DNA from: Pseudomonas monsensis | GTDB taxonomy: Bacteria; Pseudomonadota; Gammaproteobacteria; Pseudomonadales; Pseudomonadaceae | Assembly (NCBI RefSeq): GCF_014268495.2 | Contig: NZ_CP077087.1 | Location: 4,545,001-4,609,000 of the forward strand | DNA: 64,000 nt | Reading direction: 5' to 3' | In this document: positions 8,527-16,729 of the stretch, in pieces | Numbering within the stretch: the stretch's first letter is position 1 | How the letters are laid out: each line of letters starts with the position of its first letter | Notes under the pieces: model-generated | What the model was told of the DNA's origin: nothing | What the model saw: only the letters and a program-made list of their open reading frames with translations | Database searches by the model: none | Made by a program: the position numbers and the translations under genes

Positions 8527-8582
8527 CAAGTCCGGTGACTTACTCACTGCTCGTTGAGCAACTGTTGAAAAAGGAACTGAAC

Positions 8583-9146
8583 ATGTCGCGTCCCCTGAAA
8601 GTCGTCGCCCTCTCCGGCGGCACCTGGCGTCCGTCCCGTACCCTGGTGCTGACCCAGGCGCTGCTCGCCGAACTGGCCGGGCATTTGTCGATCGAGAGTC
8701 ATCTGATCGAACTCGGCGACATCGCCCGTCCGCTCGGCGGCGCCCTTTCGCGTCAGGAGTTGAGCGCCGAAATCGAGGCCGAACTGCGCGCCATCGAACA
8801 GGCCGACCTGTTGATTGTTGCTGCGCCGGTTTATCGCGGGTCCTACCCGGGTCTGCTCAAGCATCTGTTCGACCTGATCGACCTCAACGCACTGATCGAC
8901 ACCCCCGTCCTGTTAGCCGCCACCGGTGGCAGCGAACGCCATGCGCTGGTGCTCGATCACCAGTTGCGCCCGCTGTTCAGCTTCTTCCAGGCAGTCACCC
9001 TGCCGATCGGCGTTTATGCCACCGAGGCCGATTTTGTCGATTACCAGATCACCAGCGAACCGCTGAAGGCGCGTATCCGTCTCGCCGCCGAACGCGCCGC
9101 GCCGCTGTTCGCCACACAAATCAAACCGTTGCTGAAGATCGCTTAA
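8583..9146 (+). CDS. msuE: NADH-dependent FMN reductase MsuE
   Basis: A 187-residue flavodoxin-like FMN reductase of the SsuE/MsuE family. Typical features are VVALSGGTWRPSRT at the N-terminus (phosphate-binding loop) and LLIVAAPVYRGSYPGLLKHLFDLID in the middle. It supplies reduced FMN to the monooxygenases encoded downstream. The start MSRPLKV follows AAGGAACTGAAC; a longer frame begins 48 bp upstream but adds a non-homologous tail. It is the first gene of a four-gene operon (msuE, msuD, msuC, sfnR) with short gaps. Confidence 0.88.
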   Translation: MSRPLKVVALSGGTWRPSRTLVLTQALLAELAGHLSIESHLIELGDIARPLGGALSRQELSAEIEAELRAIEQADLLIVAAPVYRGSYPGLLKHLFDLIDLNALIDTPVLLAATGGSERHALVLDHQLRPLFSFFQAVTLPIGVYATEADFVDYQITSEPLKARIRLAAERAAPLFATQIKPLLKIA

Positions 9147-9156
9147 GGAGCTGTTC

Positions 9157-10296
9157 ATGGATGTTTTCTGGTTCCTGCCGACCCACGGTGACGGCCATTA
9201 TCTGGGCACGACACAAGGCGCCCGCCCGGTCACCCTCAATTATCTGAAACAAGTGGCCCAGGCCGCTGACAGCCTCGGCTATCACGGCGTGTTGATTCCC
9301 ACCGGGCGCTCCTGCGAAGACTCGTGGGTGATCGCGTCGGCGCTGGTGCCTTTGACCGAACGCCTGCGCTATCTGGTGGCGATCCGACCGGGGATCATTT
9401 CACCCACTGTCTCGGCGCGCATGGCGGCAACGCTGGACCGACTGTCCAACGGCCGCCTGTTGATCAACGTCGTGACCGGTGGCGACCCGGATGAGAACCG
9501 TGGTGACGGCAGTTTCCTCAGTCACAGCGAACGCTATGAAGTCACTGACGAATTCCTGCAAATCTGGCGCCGGGTGTTGCGAGGTGAGGCGGTGGATTTC
9601 GAGGGCAAGCACCTGAAAGTGCAGAACGCCAAAGCGCTGTACCCACCGGTGCAGAAACCTTACCCGCCGCTGTACTTCGGCGGTTCGTCCGACGCGGCCC
9701 ATGACCTGGCCGCCGAACAGGTCGATGTCTACCTGACCTGGGGTGAACCACCCGCCGCCGTCGCGGAAAAACTGGCTGATGTGCGCGAGCGCGCCGCGCG
9801 GCACGGACGCAAGGTCAAGTTCGGCATTCGCCTGCATGTGATCGTGCGCGAGACCGCCGAAGAGGCGTGGAAAGCCGCGGACAAGCTGATTGAACACATC
9901 AGTGACGAAACCATTGAAGCCGCGCAGAAATCCTTCTCGCGTTTCGACTCCGAGGGTCAGCGGCGCATGGCGGCTTTGCACGATGGCCGTCGCGACAACC
10001 TCGAAATCGCGCCAAACCTGTGGGCCGGTGTCGGTCTGGTGCGCGGCGGTGCCGGTACCGCGCTGGTCGGCGATCCGCAACAAGTGGCGACGCGGATCAA
10101 GGAATACGCGGACCTGGGCATCGAGAGTTTTATCTTTTCCGGTTATCCGCACCTGGAAGAGGCTTACCGTTTTGCCGAACTGGTGTTCCCACTGTTGCCG
10201 GAACCTTACGCGAGCCTGGCCGGGCGCGGCGTGACCAACCTCACCGGGCCGTTTGGCGAAATGATCGCCAATGATGTGCTGCCCACCAAGTCCTGA
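9157..10296 (+). CDS. msuD: FMNH2-dependent alkane/methanesulfonate monooxygenase MsuD
   Basis: A 379-residue TIM-barrel, bacterial luciferase-like monooxygenase, nearly the same length as E. coli SsuD (381) and alike throughout. Family landmarks include FWFLPTHGDGHYLGT at the N-terminus, TGRSCEDSW with the conserved Cys53, the FGIRLHVIVRE strand and PNLWAGVGLVRGGAGTALVG. It cleaves the C-S bond of sulfonates, releasing sulfite and an aldehyde, using FMNH2 from MsuE. Context with msuC and sfnR favours the methanesulfonate enzyme MsuD over SsuD, though the two are hard to separate by sequence. Ribosome binding site AAGGAG. Confidence 0.87.
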   Translation: MDVFWFLPTHGDGHYLGTTQGARPVTLNYLKQVAQAADSLGYHGVLIPTGRSCEDSWVIASALVPLTERLRYLVAIRPGIISPTVSARMAATLDRLSNGRLLINVVTGGDPDENRGDGSFLSHSERYEVTDEFLQIWRRVLRGEAVDFEGKHLKVQNAKALYPPVQKPYPPLYFGGSSDAAHDLAAEQVDVYLTWGEPPAAVAEKLADVRERAARHGRKVKFGIRLHVIVRETAEEAWKAADKLIEHISDETIEAAQKSFSRFDSEGQRRMAALHDGRRDNLEIAPNLWAGVGLVRGGAGTALVGDPQQVATRIKEYADLGIESFIFSGYPHLEEAYRFAELVFPLLPEPYASLAGRGVTNLTGPFGEMIANDVLPTKS

Positions 10297-10340
10297 CCCG
10301 CGCCCACAGAGGGACTGCAATCGATTTCGAGGAACACCGT

Positions 10341-11528
10341 GTGACTGCCAAACCGCAAAGTACCCTGCTTTCCCCACTTCAGACCGCCCGCCAACTGGCC
10401 GCCGAATTTGCCCTGACAGCCGTCGAGCGCGACGAACGTGGAGGCACGCCGAAGGCTGAGCGCGATGCCCTGCGCGACAGTGGCCTGCTGGCCCTGAGCA
10501 TTCCCGTTCGCTACGGCGGCCTCGGCGCGAGCTGGAGCGAAACCCTGCAGATCGTGCGCGAGTTCGCCAAGGTCGACAGCTCCATCGCCCACGTCTTCGG
10601 TTTTCATCACTTGATGCTCGCCACCGTGCGCCTGTTTTCCCGCCCGGAACAATGGCAACCCTGGTTCGAACAGACGGCGCGGCAGAACTGGTTCTGGGGC
10701 AATGCGCTCAATCCCCTCGACACCCGCACCGTGGTCAAGGATCTCGGCGGCTGGCGCGAGTTTTCCGGGAAGAAAAGCTTCTGCTCCGGCGCCAGCGACT
10801 CGCAGATGCTGATCGCCTCGGCGGTGGATGAAAACGCCGGCGGCAAGTTGCTGATCGCAGCGATCCCCAGCGGGCGCAGTGGCATCACCCTGCACGATGA
10901 CTGGAACAACATCGGCCAGCGCCAGACCGACAGCGGCAGCGCCACGTTCGAACGGGTGCGGGTCGAGGAGTCGGAATTGCTCCTCGATCCCGGCCCGCTG
11001 AGCACACCGTTCGCCTGCCTGCGGCCGTTGATCGCGCAACTGACCTTCACCCACATGTTTCTCGGCATCGCCGAAGGCGCTTTCGAGGAAGCGCGGCACT
11101 ACACCCTCAAGGAAACCCGGCTGTGGCACAAATCGTCGGCCCGCGATGTGCGCGAAGATCCTTACGTGCTCGCCCATTACGGCGAATTCTGGGTCGCCCT
11201 GGAAGGCATCCGCCTGCTGGTCGAGCGCGCCGCGGCATTGCTCGATGCCGCGTGGGCCAAGGGTACGAGCCTCAGCGCTGAAGAGCGCGGCCATGTCGCC
11301 ACCGCGATTGCCACGGCCAAAGTCGCGGCCAGCCGCCAGAGCCTGGAGATCTGCAGCCGTCTGTTCGAGGTGACCGGCGCGCGGTCCACCCATGCCTCGC
11401 TGCGCCTCGACCGCCACTGGCGCAACCTGCGTACGCAAACCCTGCACGACCCGCTGGATTACAAACTCCACGAGTTGGGCGACTGGGCGCTGAACCAGTC
11501 CCTGCCAGTGCCGACGTTCTATTCCTGA
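10341..11528 (+). CDS. msuC: MsuC/SfnC-type FMNH2-dependent monooxygenase (acyl-CoA dehydrogenase fold)
   Basis: A 395-residue flavoprotein with the acyl-CoA dehydrogenase fold, of the DszC/SfnC group: helical N-domain (about 20-125), middle beta-domain (130-225, SFCSGASDSQ) and C-terminal helical bundle (240-395). In this pathway MsuC oxidises methanesulfinate to methanesulfonate, which MsuD then desulfonates. The start is a GTG at 10341 preceded by GAGGA. It lies between msuD and sfnR in the operon. The precise step is taken from the known msuEDC pathway; the sequence alone shows a DszC-like monooxygenase. Confidence 0.83.
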   Translation: MTAKPQSTLLSPLQTARQLAAEFALTAVERDERGGTPKAERDALRDSGLLALSIPVRYGGLGASWSETLQIVREFAKVDSSIAHVFGFHHLMLATVRLFSRPEQWQPWFEQTARQNWFWGNALNPLDTRTVVKDLGGWREFSGKKSFCSGASDSQMLIASAVDENAGGKLLIAAIPSGRSGITLHDDWNNIGQRQTDSGSATFERVRVEESELLLDPGPLSTPFACLRPLIAQLTFTHMFLGIAEGAFEEARHYTLKETRLWHKSSARDVREDPYVLAHYGEFWVALEGIRLLVERAAALLDAAWAKGTSLSAEERGHVATAIATAKVAASRQSLEICSRLFEVTGARSTHASLRLDRHWRNLRTQTLHDPLDYKLHELGDWALNQSLPVPTFYS

Positions 11529-11552
11529 TCCTGCCTCTATAAGGACGCGCCC

Positions 11553-12656
11553 ATGCAACTGCTGACCCTACCGCCCTCACCCGCCCTGGCGACGTCGATT
11601 CGCGCTACCGCGCAGGTGTTCGAAGACCCGAAATCCCAGGCATTGCTCGCGCACCTGCAACAGGTCGCGCCGAGCGAGGCCAGCGTGCTGATCATCGGCG
11701 AGACCGGCACCGGCAAGGAACTGGTGGCGCGGCATATTCATAACCTGAGCCATCGCCGTCATCGTCCATTCATCGCCGTCAATTGCGGAGCGTTTTCCGA
11801 ATCGCTGGTGGAAGCCGAATTGTTCGGTCACGAAAAAGGCGCGTTCACCGGCGCCCTGAGCGCCAAGGCCGGGTGGTTCGAGGAAGCTGATGGCGGCACC
11901 TTGTTCCTTGACGAAATCGGCGATCTGCCGATGGCGATTCAGGTGAAGTTGTTGCGCGTGTTGCAGGAGCGCGAGGTGGTGCGCCTCGGTTCGCGCAAGA
12001 GCATTCCCATCGACGTGCGGGTGCTGGCGGCCACCAACGTGCAACTGGAGAAGGCCATTAATGCCGGCAACTTTCGCGAAGATCTGTATTACCGGCTCAA
12101 TGTGGTCAATCTGGAACTGAGTCCGTTGCGCGAACGGCCCGGCGATATCCTGCCGCTGACCCGGCATTTCATCGAGGCCTACAGCCAGCGTCTGGGTTAC
12201 GGCCGCGTCAGTATCAGCCCCGGCGCCGAGCACAAACTGCGCGCCTACGGCTGGCCGGGCAACATCCGCGAGCTGGAAAACGTCATCCATCACACCTTGT
12301 TGATCTGCCGCAACGGCGTGATCGAGCGTGATGATCTGCGCCTGTCAAACCTGCGCATCGAGCGACCGGACGATCACCACAGCAGTGCCGACGATTCACC
12401 GGAAGCCTTGCTGGAACAAGCCTTTGAAAAACTCTTCGCGCAACAGGCCGGTGCGTTGCACGAAAAAGTCGAAGACGCCTTGCTGCGCGCCGCTTATCGC
12501 TTCTGCCATTACAACCAGGTGCATACGGCGGCGCTGCTCGGTCTGAGCCGCAACGTCACGCGCACGCGCCTGATCAAGATCGGTGAACTGGCGGTGAACA
12601 AGCGGCGACATAGCGAGAACCTGCAAGGTGAGCGTTTGATCCAGTTGTCGATCTAG
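11553..12656 (+). CDS. sfnR: sigma-54-dependent activator SfnR
   Basis: A 367-residue enhancer-binding protein without a receiver domain: short N-terminal tail, AAA+ domain (about residues 20-250) and C-terminal Fis-type helix-turn-helix (about 315-350). Walker A is GETGTGKE (49-56), the sigma-54 contact loop GAFTGA is at 96-101, and Walker B is GGTLFLDEIGDLP. SfnR activates dimethyl sulfone and methanesulfonate genes during sulfate limitation together with RpoN. With no sensor domain, its level presumably sets activity. It is the last gene of the msu operon and overlaps the stop of the convergent ABM gene by a few bases. Confidence 0.87.
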   Translation: MQLLTLPPSPALATSIRATAQVFEDPKSQALLAHLQQVAPSEASVLIIGETGTGKELVARHIHNLSHRRHRPFIAVNCGAFSESLVEAELFGHEKGAFTGALSAKAGWFEEADGGTLFLDEIGDLPMAIQVKLLRVLQEREVVRLGSRKSIPIDVRVLAATNVQLEKAINAGNFREDLYYRLNVVNLELSPLRERPGDILPLTRHFIEAYSQRLGYGRVSISPGAEHKLRAYGWPGNIRELENVIHHTLLICRNGVIERDDLRLSNLRIERPDDHHSSADDSPEALLEQAFEKLFAQQAGALHEKVEDALLRAAYRFCHYNQVHTAALLGLSRNVTRTRLIKIGELAVNKRRHSENLQGERLIQLSI

Positions 12657-13006
12657 CCAACCAGGTTGCAGTGCAGCGCATCGTCGTGACTGCGGGCAAT
12701 GCTGCTCAGCACCTGGAAGGAGTTGAACGTGATGGTCCGCGCGTGATGGGCGTGGATCAGTTGCCAGAAGTCTTGCTCGCCGCTTTCGAAACTGCGAAAC
12801 GCGGCCTCTCCCGCCTCACGACTCTGCCATTGCAGAAAGCTCAGCACACGCCGGCCATCGTCGCTGGCCTGCACACTGGCGCTGACGAAACCGTCGTAAC
12901 GCTGGGCCAGGCGTTCGGTCTGCACCGACAGCGCGCTGACCAGAGCCGGTTGCTGACGGGGTTCGATTTCAAATTCGATCAATTGGGTAAAGCTGCGGTT
13001 TTTCAT
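12653..13006 (-). CDS. ABM-domain monooxygenase, likely SoxR target
   Basis: A 117-residue protein with an antibiotic-biosynthesis-monooxygenase (ABM) ferredoxin-like fold: an N-terminal strand (FTQLIEFEIEP), a helix and a central strand ending in VLSFLQWQS. Small ABM proteins act on quinone-like or polyketide substrates without cofactors, or serve as quinone-related stress proteins. The start MKNRSFT was chosen because the longer frame runs through the SoxR operator. It is divergent from soxR with a SoxR box between them, the same arrangement as PA2274-soxR in P. aeruginosa, where the ABM gene is SoxR-activated. The substrate is unknown. Confidence 0.8.
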   Translation of the reverse strand: MKNRSFTQLIEFEIEPRQQPALVSALSVQTERLAQRYDGFVSASVQASDDGRRVLSFLQWQSREAGEAAFRSFESGEQDFWQLIHAHHARTITFNSFQVLSSIARSHDDALHCNLVG

Positions 13007-13055
13007 GGAAAGCCCCCACTCGGCGTTAGACGAATCTTGCGACTCGAAGGCCTGC

Positions 13056-13086
13056 AGGGTAAAACCTCTAGTTAAGTCAAGGTCAA
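13056..13086 (-). promoter_or_regulatory. SoxR box in a 19-bp-spaced promoter
   Basis: CCTCTAGTTAAGTCAAGG (13065-13082) matches the SoxR-box dyad CCTCAAGTTAACTTGAGG at 14 of 18 positions. On the minus strand it lies between TTGACC (13081-13086) and TACCCT (13056-13061), which are 19 bp apart, the overlong spacer that MerR-family activators correct. The promoter drives the ABM gene. Confidence 0.8.
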
Positions 13087-13098
13087 GAGCATTTTGCA

Positions 13099-13554
13099 AT
13101 GATCACCAAGGAAAACGTACACAAGCCGCTCACCGTCGGCGAAGTCGCGGCCCGCAGCGGCGTCGCGGTCACGGCCCTGCACTTTTATGAATCGAAGGGA
13201 CTGATCAAGAGCCAGCGCAATGCCGGCAATCAGCGGCGGTATCCACGGGCGGTGTTGCGGCGGGTGGCATTGATCAAAGTCGCCCAGCGTCTGGGCATCC
13301 CCCTGGCGGAGATTGGCGAGGCGCTGAAGCGGCTCCCGGAGGATCGCGCCCCGACGGCGGCGGACTGGAAGGTTTTGTCCGAGCAATGGCGACAGGAACT
13401 GGATGAGCGGATCAACCAACTGACCCTGCTGCGCGACCGGCTCACCGGTTGCATCGGCTGTGGGTGTCTGTCGATGGAGGCGTGTCCGCTGCGCAATCAG
13501 GGCGATGTGCTGGGGGAACAGGGGCCGGGGGCGCATTTTCCCGTCGAGCCTTAA
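13099..13554 (+). CDS. soxR: redox-sensitive MerR-family activator SoxR
   Basis: A 151-residue MerR-type regulator: N-terminal winged helix (LTVGEVAARSGVAVTALHFYESKGLI, residues 11-36), a dimerisation helix (about 85-115) and the [2Fe-2S] cluster motif with Cys118, Cys121, Cys123 and Cys129 (CIGCGCLSMEAC). In pseudomonads SoxR responds to redox-cycling compounds such as phenazines and activates a few transporter and monooxygenase genes. The divergent ABM gene, with the SoxR box between, is the evident local target. Confidence 0.93.
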   Translation: MITKENVHKPLTVGEVAARSGVAVTALHFYESKGLIKSQRNAGNQRRYPRAVLRRVALIKVAQRLGIPLAEIGEALKRLPEDRAPTAADWKVLSEQWRQELDERINQLTLLRDRLTGCIGCGCLSMEACPLRNQGDVLGEQGPGAHFPVEP

Positions 13555-13561
13555 TCGTTCG

Positions 13562-13585
13562 TTGTGGCGAGGGAGCTTGCCACAA
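13562..13585. repeat. solitary REP-like hairpin after soxR
   Basis: TTGTGGC (13562-13568) and GCCACAA (13579-13585) form a 7-bp stem around GAGGGAGCTT, resembling half of a Pseudomonas REP pair. It lies just after soxR. It may also serve as a weak terminator. Confidence 0.45.
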
Positions 13586-13716
13586 GGTCAACGTGAGCGT
13601 GGCCTTGCGGGTGCTGCTCGTCGGTTGAAAATCCTGGCCGTCAGGACAGTTCTATAGTGATTCTTCCGGAAAACCGGTGAAGCCCAATTTATAGAACAAC
13701 AATCAGGGAGAACGTC

Positions 13717-14175
13717 ATGAGCGTCAAACCCATTCCCGAGGGGTATCACAGCATTACCCCGTATCTCGGCATCCATAAGGCCACCGAAGCCATCGACTTC
13801 TACAAGAAAGCCTTCGGTGCCACCGAAGTCATGCGTCTGGACATGCCCGACGGCCGAATCGGCCATGCGGAGCTGCGCATCGGCGACAGCGCGATCATGC
13901 TCGGTACGCCTTGCGATCAGGGGCCGTTGAGCGGCCCGGACAACGCGGTGTCGGTCGGTTTGCATCTGTATGTCACCGATGTCGACAAATCATTTCAACG
14001 GGCACTCGACGCCGGGGCGACGACGGTGTCCGAGGTCAAGGATCAGTTTTACGGGGATCGCAGCGGGACGTTGAAGGATCCCTATGGGCACCTGTGGTTT
14101 CTCGCTTCGCGCAAGGAAGATCTGACCGAAGCGCAGATTCGGCAGCGGGCGCTGGAGATGTTTCAGCAAGGCTGA
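13717..14175 (+). CDS. VOC-superfamily (PhnB/glyoxalase-like) protein
   Basis: A 152-residue vicinal-oxygen-chelate protein with the two beta-alpha-beta modules typical of PhnB-type proteins. It starts SVKPIPEGYHSITPYLGIHKATEAIDFYKKAFGATE, has GRIGHAELRIGDSAIMLG in the centre and RSGTLKDPYGHLWFLAS near the C-terminus. Members include antibiotic-resistance, isomerase and 3-demethylubiquinone methyltransferase-like proteins; function is not deducible here. The ribosome binding site AGGGAGAACGTC precedes the ATG. It appears monocistronic and is followed by a REP pair. Confidence 0.85.
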   Translation: MSVKPIPEGYHSITPYLGIHKATEAIDFYKKAFGATEVMRLDMPDGRIGHAELRIGDSAIMLGTPCDQGPLSGPDNAVSVGLHLYVTDVDKSFQRALDAGATTVSEVKDQFYGDRSGTLKDPYGHLWFLASRKEDLTEAQIRQRALEMFQQG

Positions 14176-14195
14176 GTTTGTTCGGCGCCAGCAAT

Positions 14196-14274
14196 GGCCT
14201 CTTCGCGGGCAAGCCCGCTTGTACACAAGGGAACGCATTCCAAATGTGGGAGCGGGCTTGCCCGCGAAGAGGCC
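14196..14274. repeat. REP pair (REPIN)
   Basis: Two inverted copies of a 24-bp REP: GGCCTCTTCGCGGGCAAGCC... (from 14196) and its reverse complement ending at 14274, separated by about 31 bp. The arms are perfectly complementary. It fills the gap between the VOC gene and the dehalogenase-like gene. Confidence 0.9.
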
Positions 14275-14280
14275 GGCACA

Positions 14281-14301
14281 CGCAACACGCAACACGCAAC
14301 A
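14281..14301. repeat. 7-bp tandem repeat (CGCAACA x3)
   Basis: Three exact copies of CGCAACA directly after the REP pair. Short and non-coding; it may have arisen by slippage. Confidence 0.75.
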
Positions 14302-14398
14302 CACTTCATGAACAGCCACACCACGCTTCCCGTATTGCCCCCAGCGCCACACCCTTTCAGGATGCATCCAACAAGAACCCTGAAAAAGGATCAGCCCG

Positions 14399-15274
14399 AT
14401 GTTTGCCGGATTTCTCAAGGACCAGCGCCACGTCAACGGCGTCGACATTGCCTGCCGCGTCGGCGGCAGCGGACCGGGCCTGTTGCTGCTGCACGGTCAC
14501 CCGCAAACCCACGTGATCTGGCACAAGATTGCCGAGCAACTGGCCGAACACTTCACCGTGGTCGCCGCCGATCTGCGCGGGTATGGCGACAGCGCTCGCC
14601 CCGCCGCCGATGAGCTGCACCGCAATTACTCGAAACGCGAAATGGCCCGCGACAATGTCGAGTTGATGCAAGCGCTGGGCTTCGAGCGGTTTTCGATACT
14701 CGCCCACGACCGGGGCGCGCGGGTCGCCCACCGCCTGGCCCTTGATCACCCGGATGCCGTGCAGCGCATGATGCTGCTCGATATCGCGCCGACCCTGTCG
14801 ATGTACACGCAGACCAACGAAGCATTTGCCCGCGCCTACTGGCACTGGTTCTTCCTGATCCGCCCGGCGCCATTGCCGGAAACCCTGATCGAAGCCGATC
14901 CCGAGGCTTATCTGCGCAGCGTGATGGGCAGCCGCAGTGCCGGGCTCAAGCCGTTCACCGACGAGGCTTTCGCGGAATATCGACGCTGTCTGCAACGACC
15001 AGGCAGTGCCCGCGGCATCTGCGAAGACTATCGCGCCAGCGCCGACATCGACTTGCAGCACGACCGCGCCGACATCGCCGCCGGACACCACCTGAAGTTG
15101 CCGCTGCGCGTGTTGTGGGGCGCCGAAGGCACCGTCGGGCGTTGCTTCGATCCGCTCAAGGAATGGCAGCAGGTGGCAGCCGACGTCAGTGGCCAGGCAT
15201 TGCCCGCCGGCCACTACCTCGCCGAAGAAGTCCCGGAACTGTTGCTCGCCGAAGCGCTGGCCTTTTTGCGCTGA
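14399..15274 (+). CDS. fluoroacetate dehalogenase-like alpha/beta hydrolase
   Basis: A 291-residue alpha/beta hydrolase that matches the fluoroacetate/haloacetate dehalogenase group at every known functional position: nucleophile Asp104 followed by Arg105 and Arg108 (HDRGAR, carboxylate binding), acid Asp128, base His272 (AGHYLAE), and the halide pocket His149-Trp150 (YWHW) and Tyr211 (CEDYRA). The oxyanion region is HGHPQTH near residue 32. It would hydrolyse haloacetates to glycolate and halide, in the cytoplasm. Ribosome binding site AAAGGA. It lies 96 bp upstream of dctA on the same strand, which suggests paired uptake and breakdown. Activity on fluoroacetate itself is inferred. Confidence 0.78.
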   Translation: MFAGFLKDQRHVNGVDIACRVGGSGPGLLLLHGHPQTHVIWHKIAEQLAEHFTVVAADLRGYGDSARPAADELHRNYSKREMARDNVELMQALGFERFSILAHDRGARVAHRLALDHPDAVQRMMLLDIAPTLSMYTQTNEAFARAYWHWFFLIRPAPLPETLIEADPEAYLRSVMGSRSAGLKPFTDEAFAEYRRCLQRPGSARGICEDYRASADIDLQHDRADIAAGHHLKLPLRVLWGAEGTVGRCFDPLKEWQQVAADVSGQALPAGHYLAEEVPELLLAEALAFLR

Positions 15275-15308
15275 CCGCCGCTTCGCCCTGACCTGAACCG
15301 TTTCCTGC

Positions 15309-15330
15309 CACGGGCCTCGACTGGCCCGTG
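15309..15330. other. hairpin between the dehalogenase-like gene and dctA
   Basis: CACGGGCC (15309-15316) and GGCCCGTG (15323-15330) form a perfect 8-bp stem with a 6-base loop. There is no following T tract, so it is unlikely to be a strong terminator; it might attenuate or stabilise a joint transcript. Confidence 0.5.
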
Positions 15331-15370
15331 CGGGATCGTCATGCCCGAAATCCGTCTCGAGATAATAACA

Positions 15371-16672
15371 ATGACTATTCGAAAACTACTGGGAACCCTT
15401 TATGTACAGGTGCTCGTCGCCATCGCCCTCGGCGTGCTGATCGGCCATTACTGGCCGCAGGCCGGAGTCGAACTCAAGCCGCTGGGTGACGGTTTCATCA
15501 AACTGATCAAGATGATCATCGGCCCGATCATCTTCTGCACGGTGGTCTCCGGCATCACCAGCATGCACGACGTGAAACAGGTCGGCCGGGTCGGCGGCAA
15601 AGCGTTGCTGTACTTCGAAGTGGTATCGAGCCTCGCCCTGGTGATCGGCATCCTTGCCGCGCATCTGCTGCATCCCGGCGCCGCTTTCAACATTGACGTG
15701 AAGACCCTCGACTCCTCGGCGATTGCCGGTTTTGTCGGTCAGGCCGAGCACGGCGAAGGCATCACCGGGTTTCTCCTGCATGTGATCCCGACGACGTTTT
15801 TCGACGCATTCTCCAAGGGAGAAATTCTCCCGGTGCTGTTCGTTTCGGTGCTGTTTGGCGTGGCGCTGGTGATGGTCGGTGAAAAGGGCCGGCCGCTGGT
15901 GGGCATCATCAATCAGGCCAGTGAAGTGTTCTTCCGCATTGTCGGCATGATTGCCCGGGTGGCACCGATTGGCGCGTTCGGCGCGATTGCCTTCACCATT
16001 GGCAAGTATGGGGTCGGCTCGCTGCTGCCGTTGTTGAAGCTGATCGGCACGTTCTACCTGACCGCGTTTATCTTCGTGGCCTGCGTGCTCGGCGCGATCG
16101 CGCGGTACGCCGGATTCAGCATTTTCAAACTGCTCGGCTATATAAAGGCTGAACTGCTGATCGTGCTCGGCACCAGCTCCTCCGAATCAGCGTTGCCACA
16201 ACTGATCCAGAAACTGGAAAGCCTGGGCGCTTCGAAAGGCGTGGTCGGCATCGTGGTGCCGACCGGGTACACCTTCAACCTGGATGGCACCAACATCTAT
16301 ATGACCCTGGCGGTGTTGTTCCTTGCCCAGGCGACCAATATCGACTTGTCGCTGGAACAACAGCTGACCTTGTTGGCGGTGGCCATGCTCACCTCCAAAG
16401 GTGCAGGCGCCGTGGTCGGTGCCGGATTTGTCGCGCTGGCGGCGAGCCTGGCCGTGGTGCCGACCGTGCCGGTGGCGGCGATGGTGCTGATCCTCGGCGT
16501 CGACCGTTTCATGGCCGAATGCCGTTCACTGACCAACATCATTGGCAACGCGGTTGCTGCATTGGTCATCGCCGCGTGGGAGGGTGAACTGGATCGCGAC
16601 AAACTCGCGCCCATCGCCCTCAAGTCCGGCCGTCATGCCCGTGCCGCCAAAGCCAGAGTTGCCACCGAGTAA
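15371..16672 (+). CDS. dctA: C4-dicarboxylate:cation symporter DctA
   Basis: A 433-residue inner-membrane symporter of the DAACS family (glutamate transporter fold) with about eight membrane segments and two re-entrant loops. Characteristic stretches include FIKLIKMIIGPIIFCTVVSGI near residue 50, GTSSSESALPQLIQKLESLG (serine-rich hairpin) and PTGYTFNLDGTNIYMTLAVLF. It takes up succinate, fumarate, malate and, in some bacteria, related acids. The start MTIRKLLG fits DctA N-termini. It follows the dehalogenase-like gene and precedes a LysR gene, all on the plus strand. Pseudomonads often carry several DctA paralogues, so this may not be the main dicarboxylate carrier. Confidence 0.85.
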   Translation: MTIRKLLGTLYVQVLVAIALGVLIGHYWPQAGVELKPLGDGFIKLIKMIIGPIIFCTVVSGITSMHDVKQVGRVGGKALLYFEVVSSLALVIGILAAHLLHPGAAFNIDVKTLDSSAIAGFVGQAEHGEGITGFLLHVIPTTFFDAFSKGEILPVLFVSVLFGVALVMVGEKGRPLVGIINQASEVFFRIVGMIARVAPIGAFGAIAFTIGKYGVGSLLPLLKLIGTFYLTAFIFVACVLGAIARYAGFSIFKLLGYIKAELLIVLGTSSSESALPQLIQKLESLGASKGVVGIVVPTGYTFNLDGTNIYMTLAVLFLAQATNIDLSLEQQLTLLAVAMLTSKGAGAVVGAGFVALAASLAVVPTVPVAAMVLILGVDRFMAECRSLTNIIGNAVAALVIAAWEGELDRDKLAPIALKSGRHARAAKARVATE

Positions 16673-16729
16673 TCGCCGCCAACGGCAATGCTATTCTGGC
16701 GGCTTGTGCCGCCAGTGTTCGTTTTTGAC

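Noticed and set aside
14196..14301. Possible CRISPR array
   Set aside because: The repeats are one inverted pair plus a 7-bp tandem unit, not regular direct repeats with spacers, and no cas genes are present.
15309..15330. Rho-independent terminator between the dehalogenase-like gene and dctA
   Set aside because: The stem is perfect, but no T tract follows on either strand; listed only as a hairpin.
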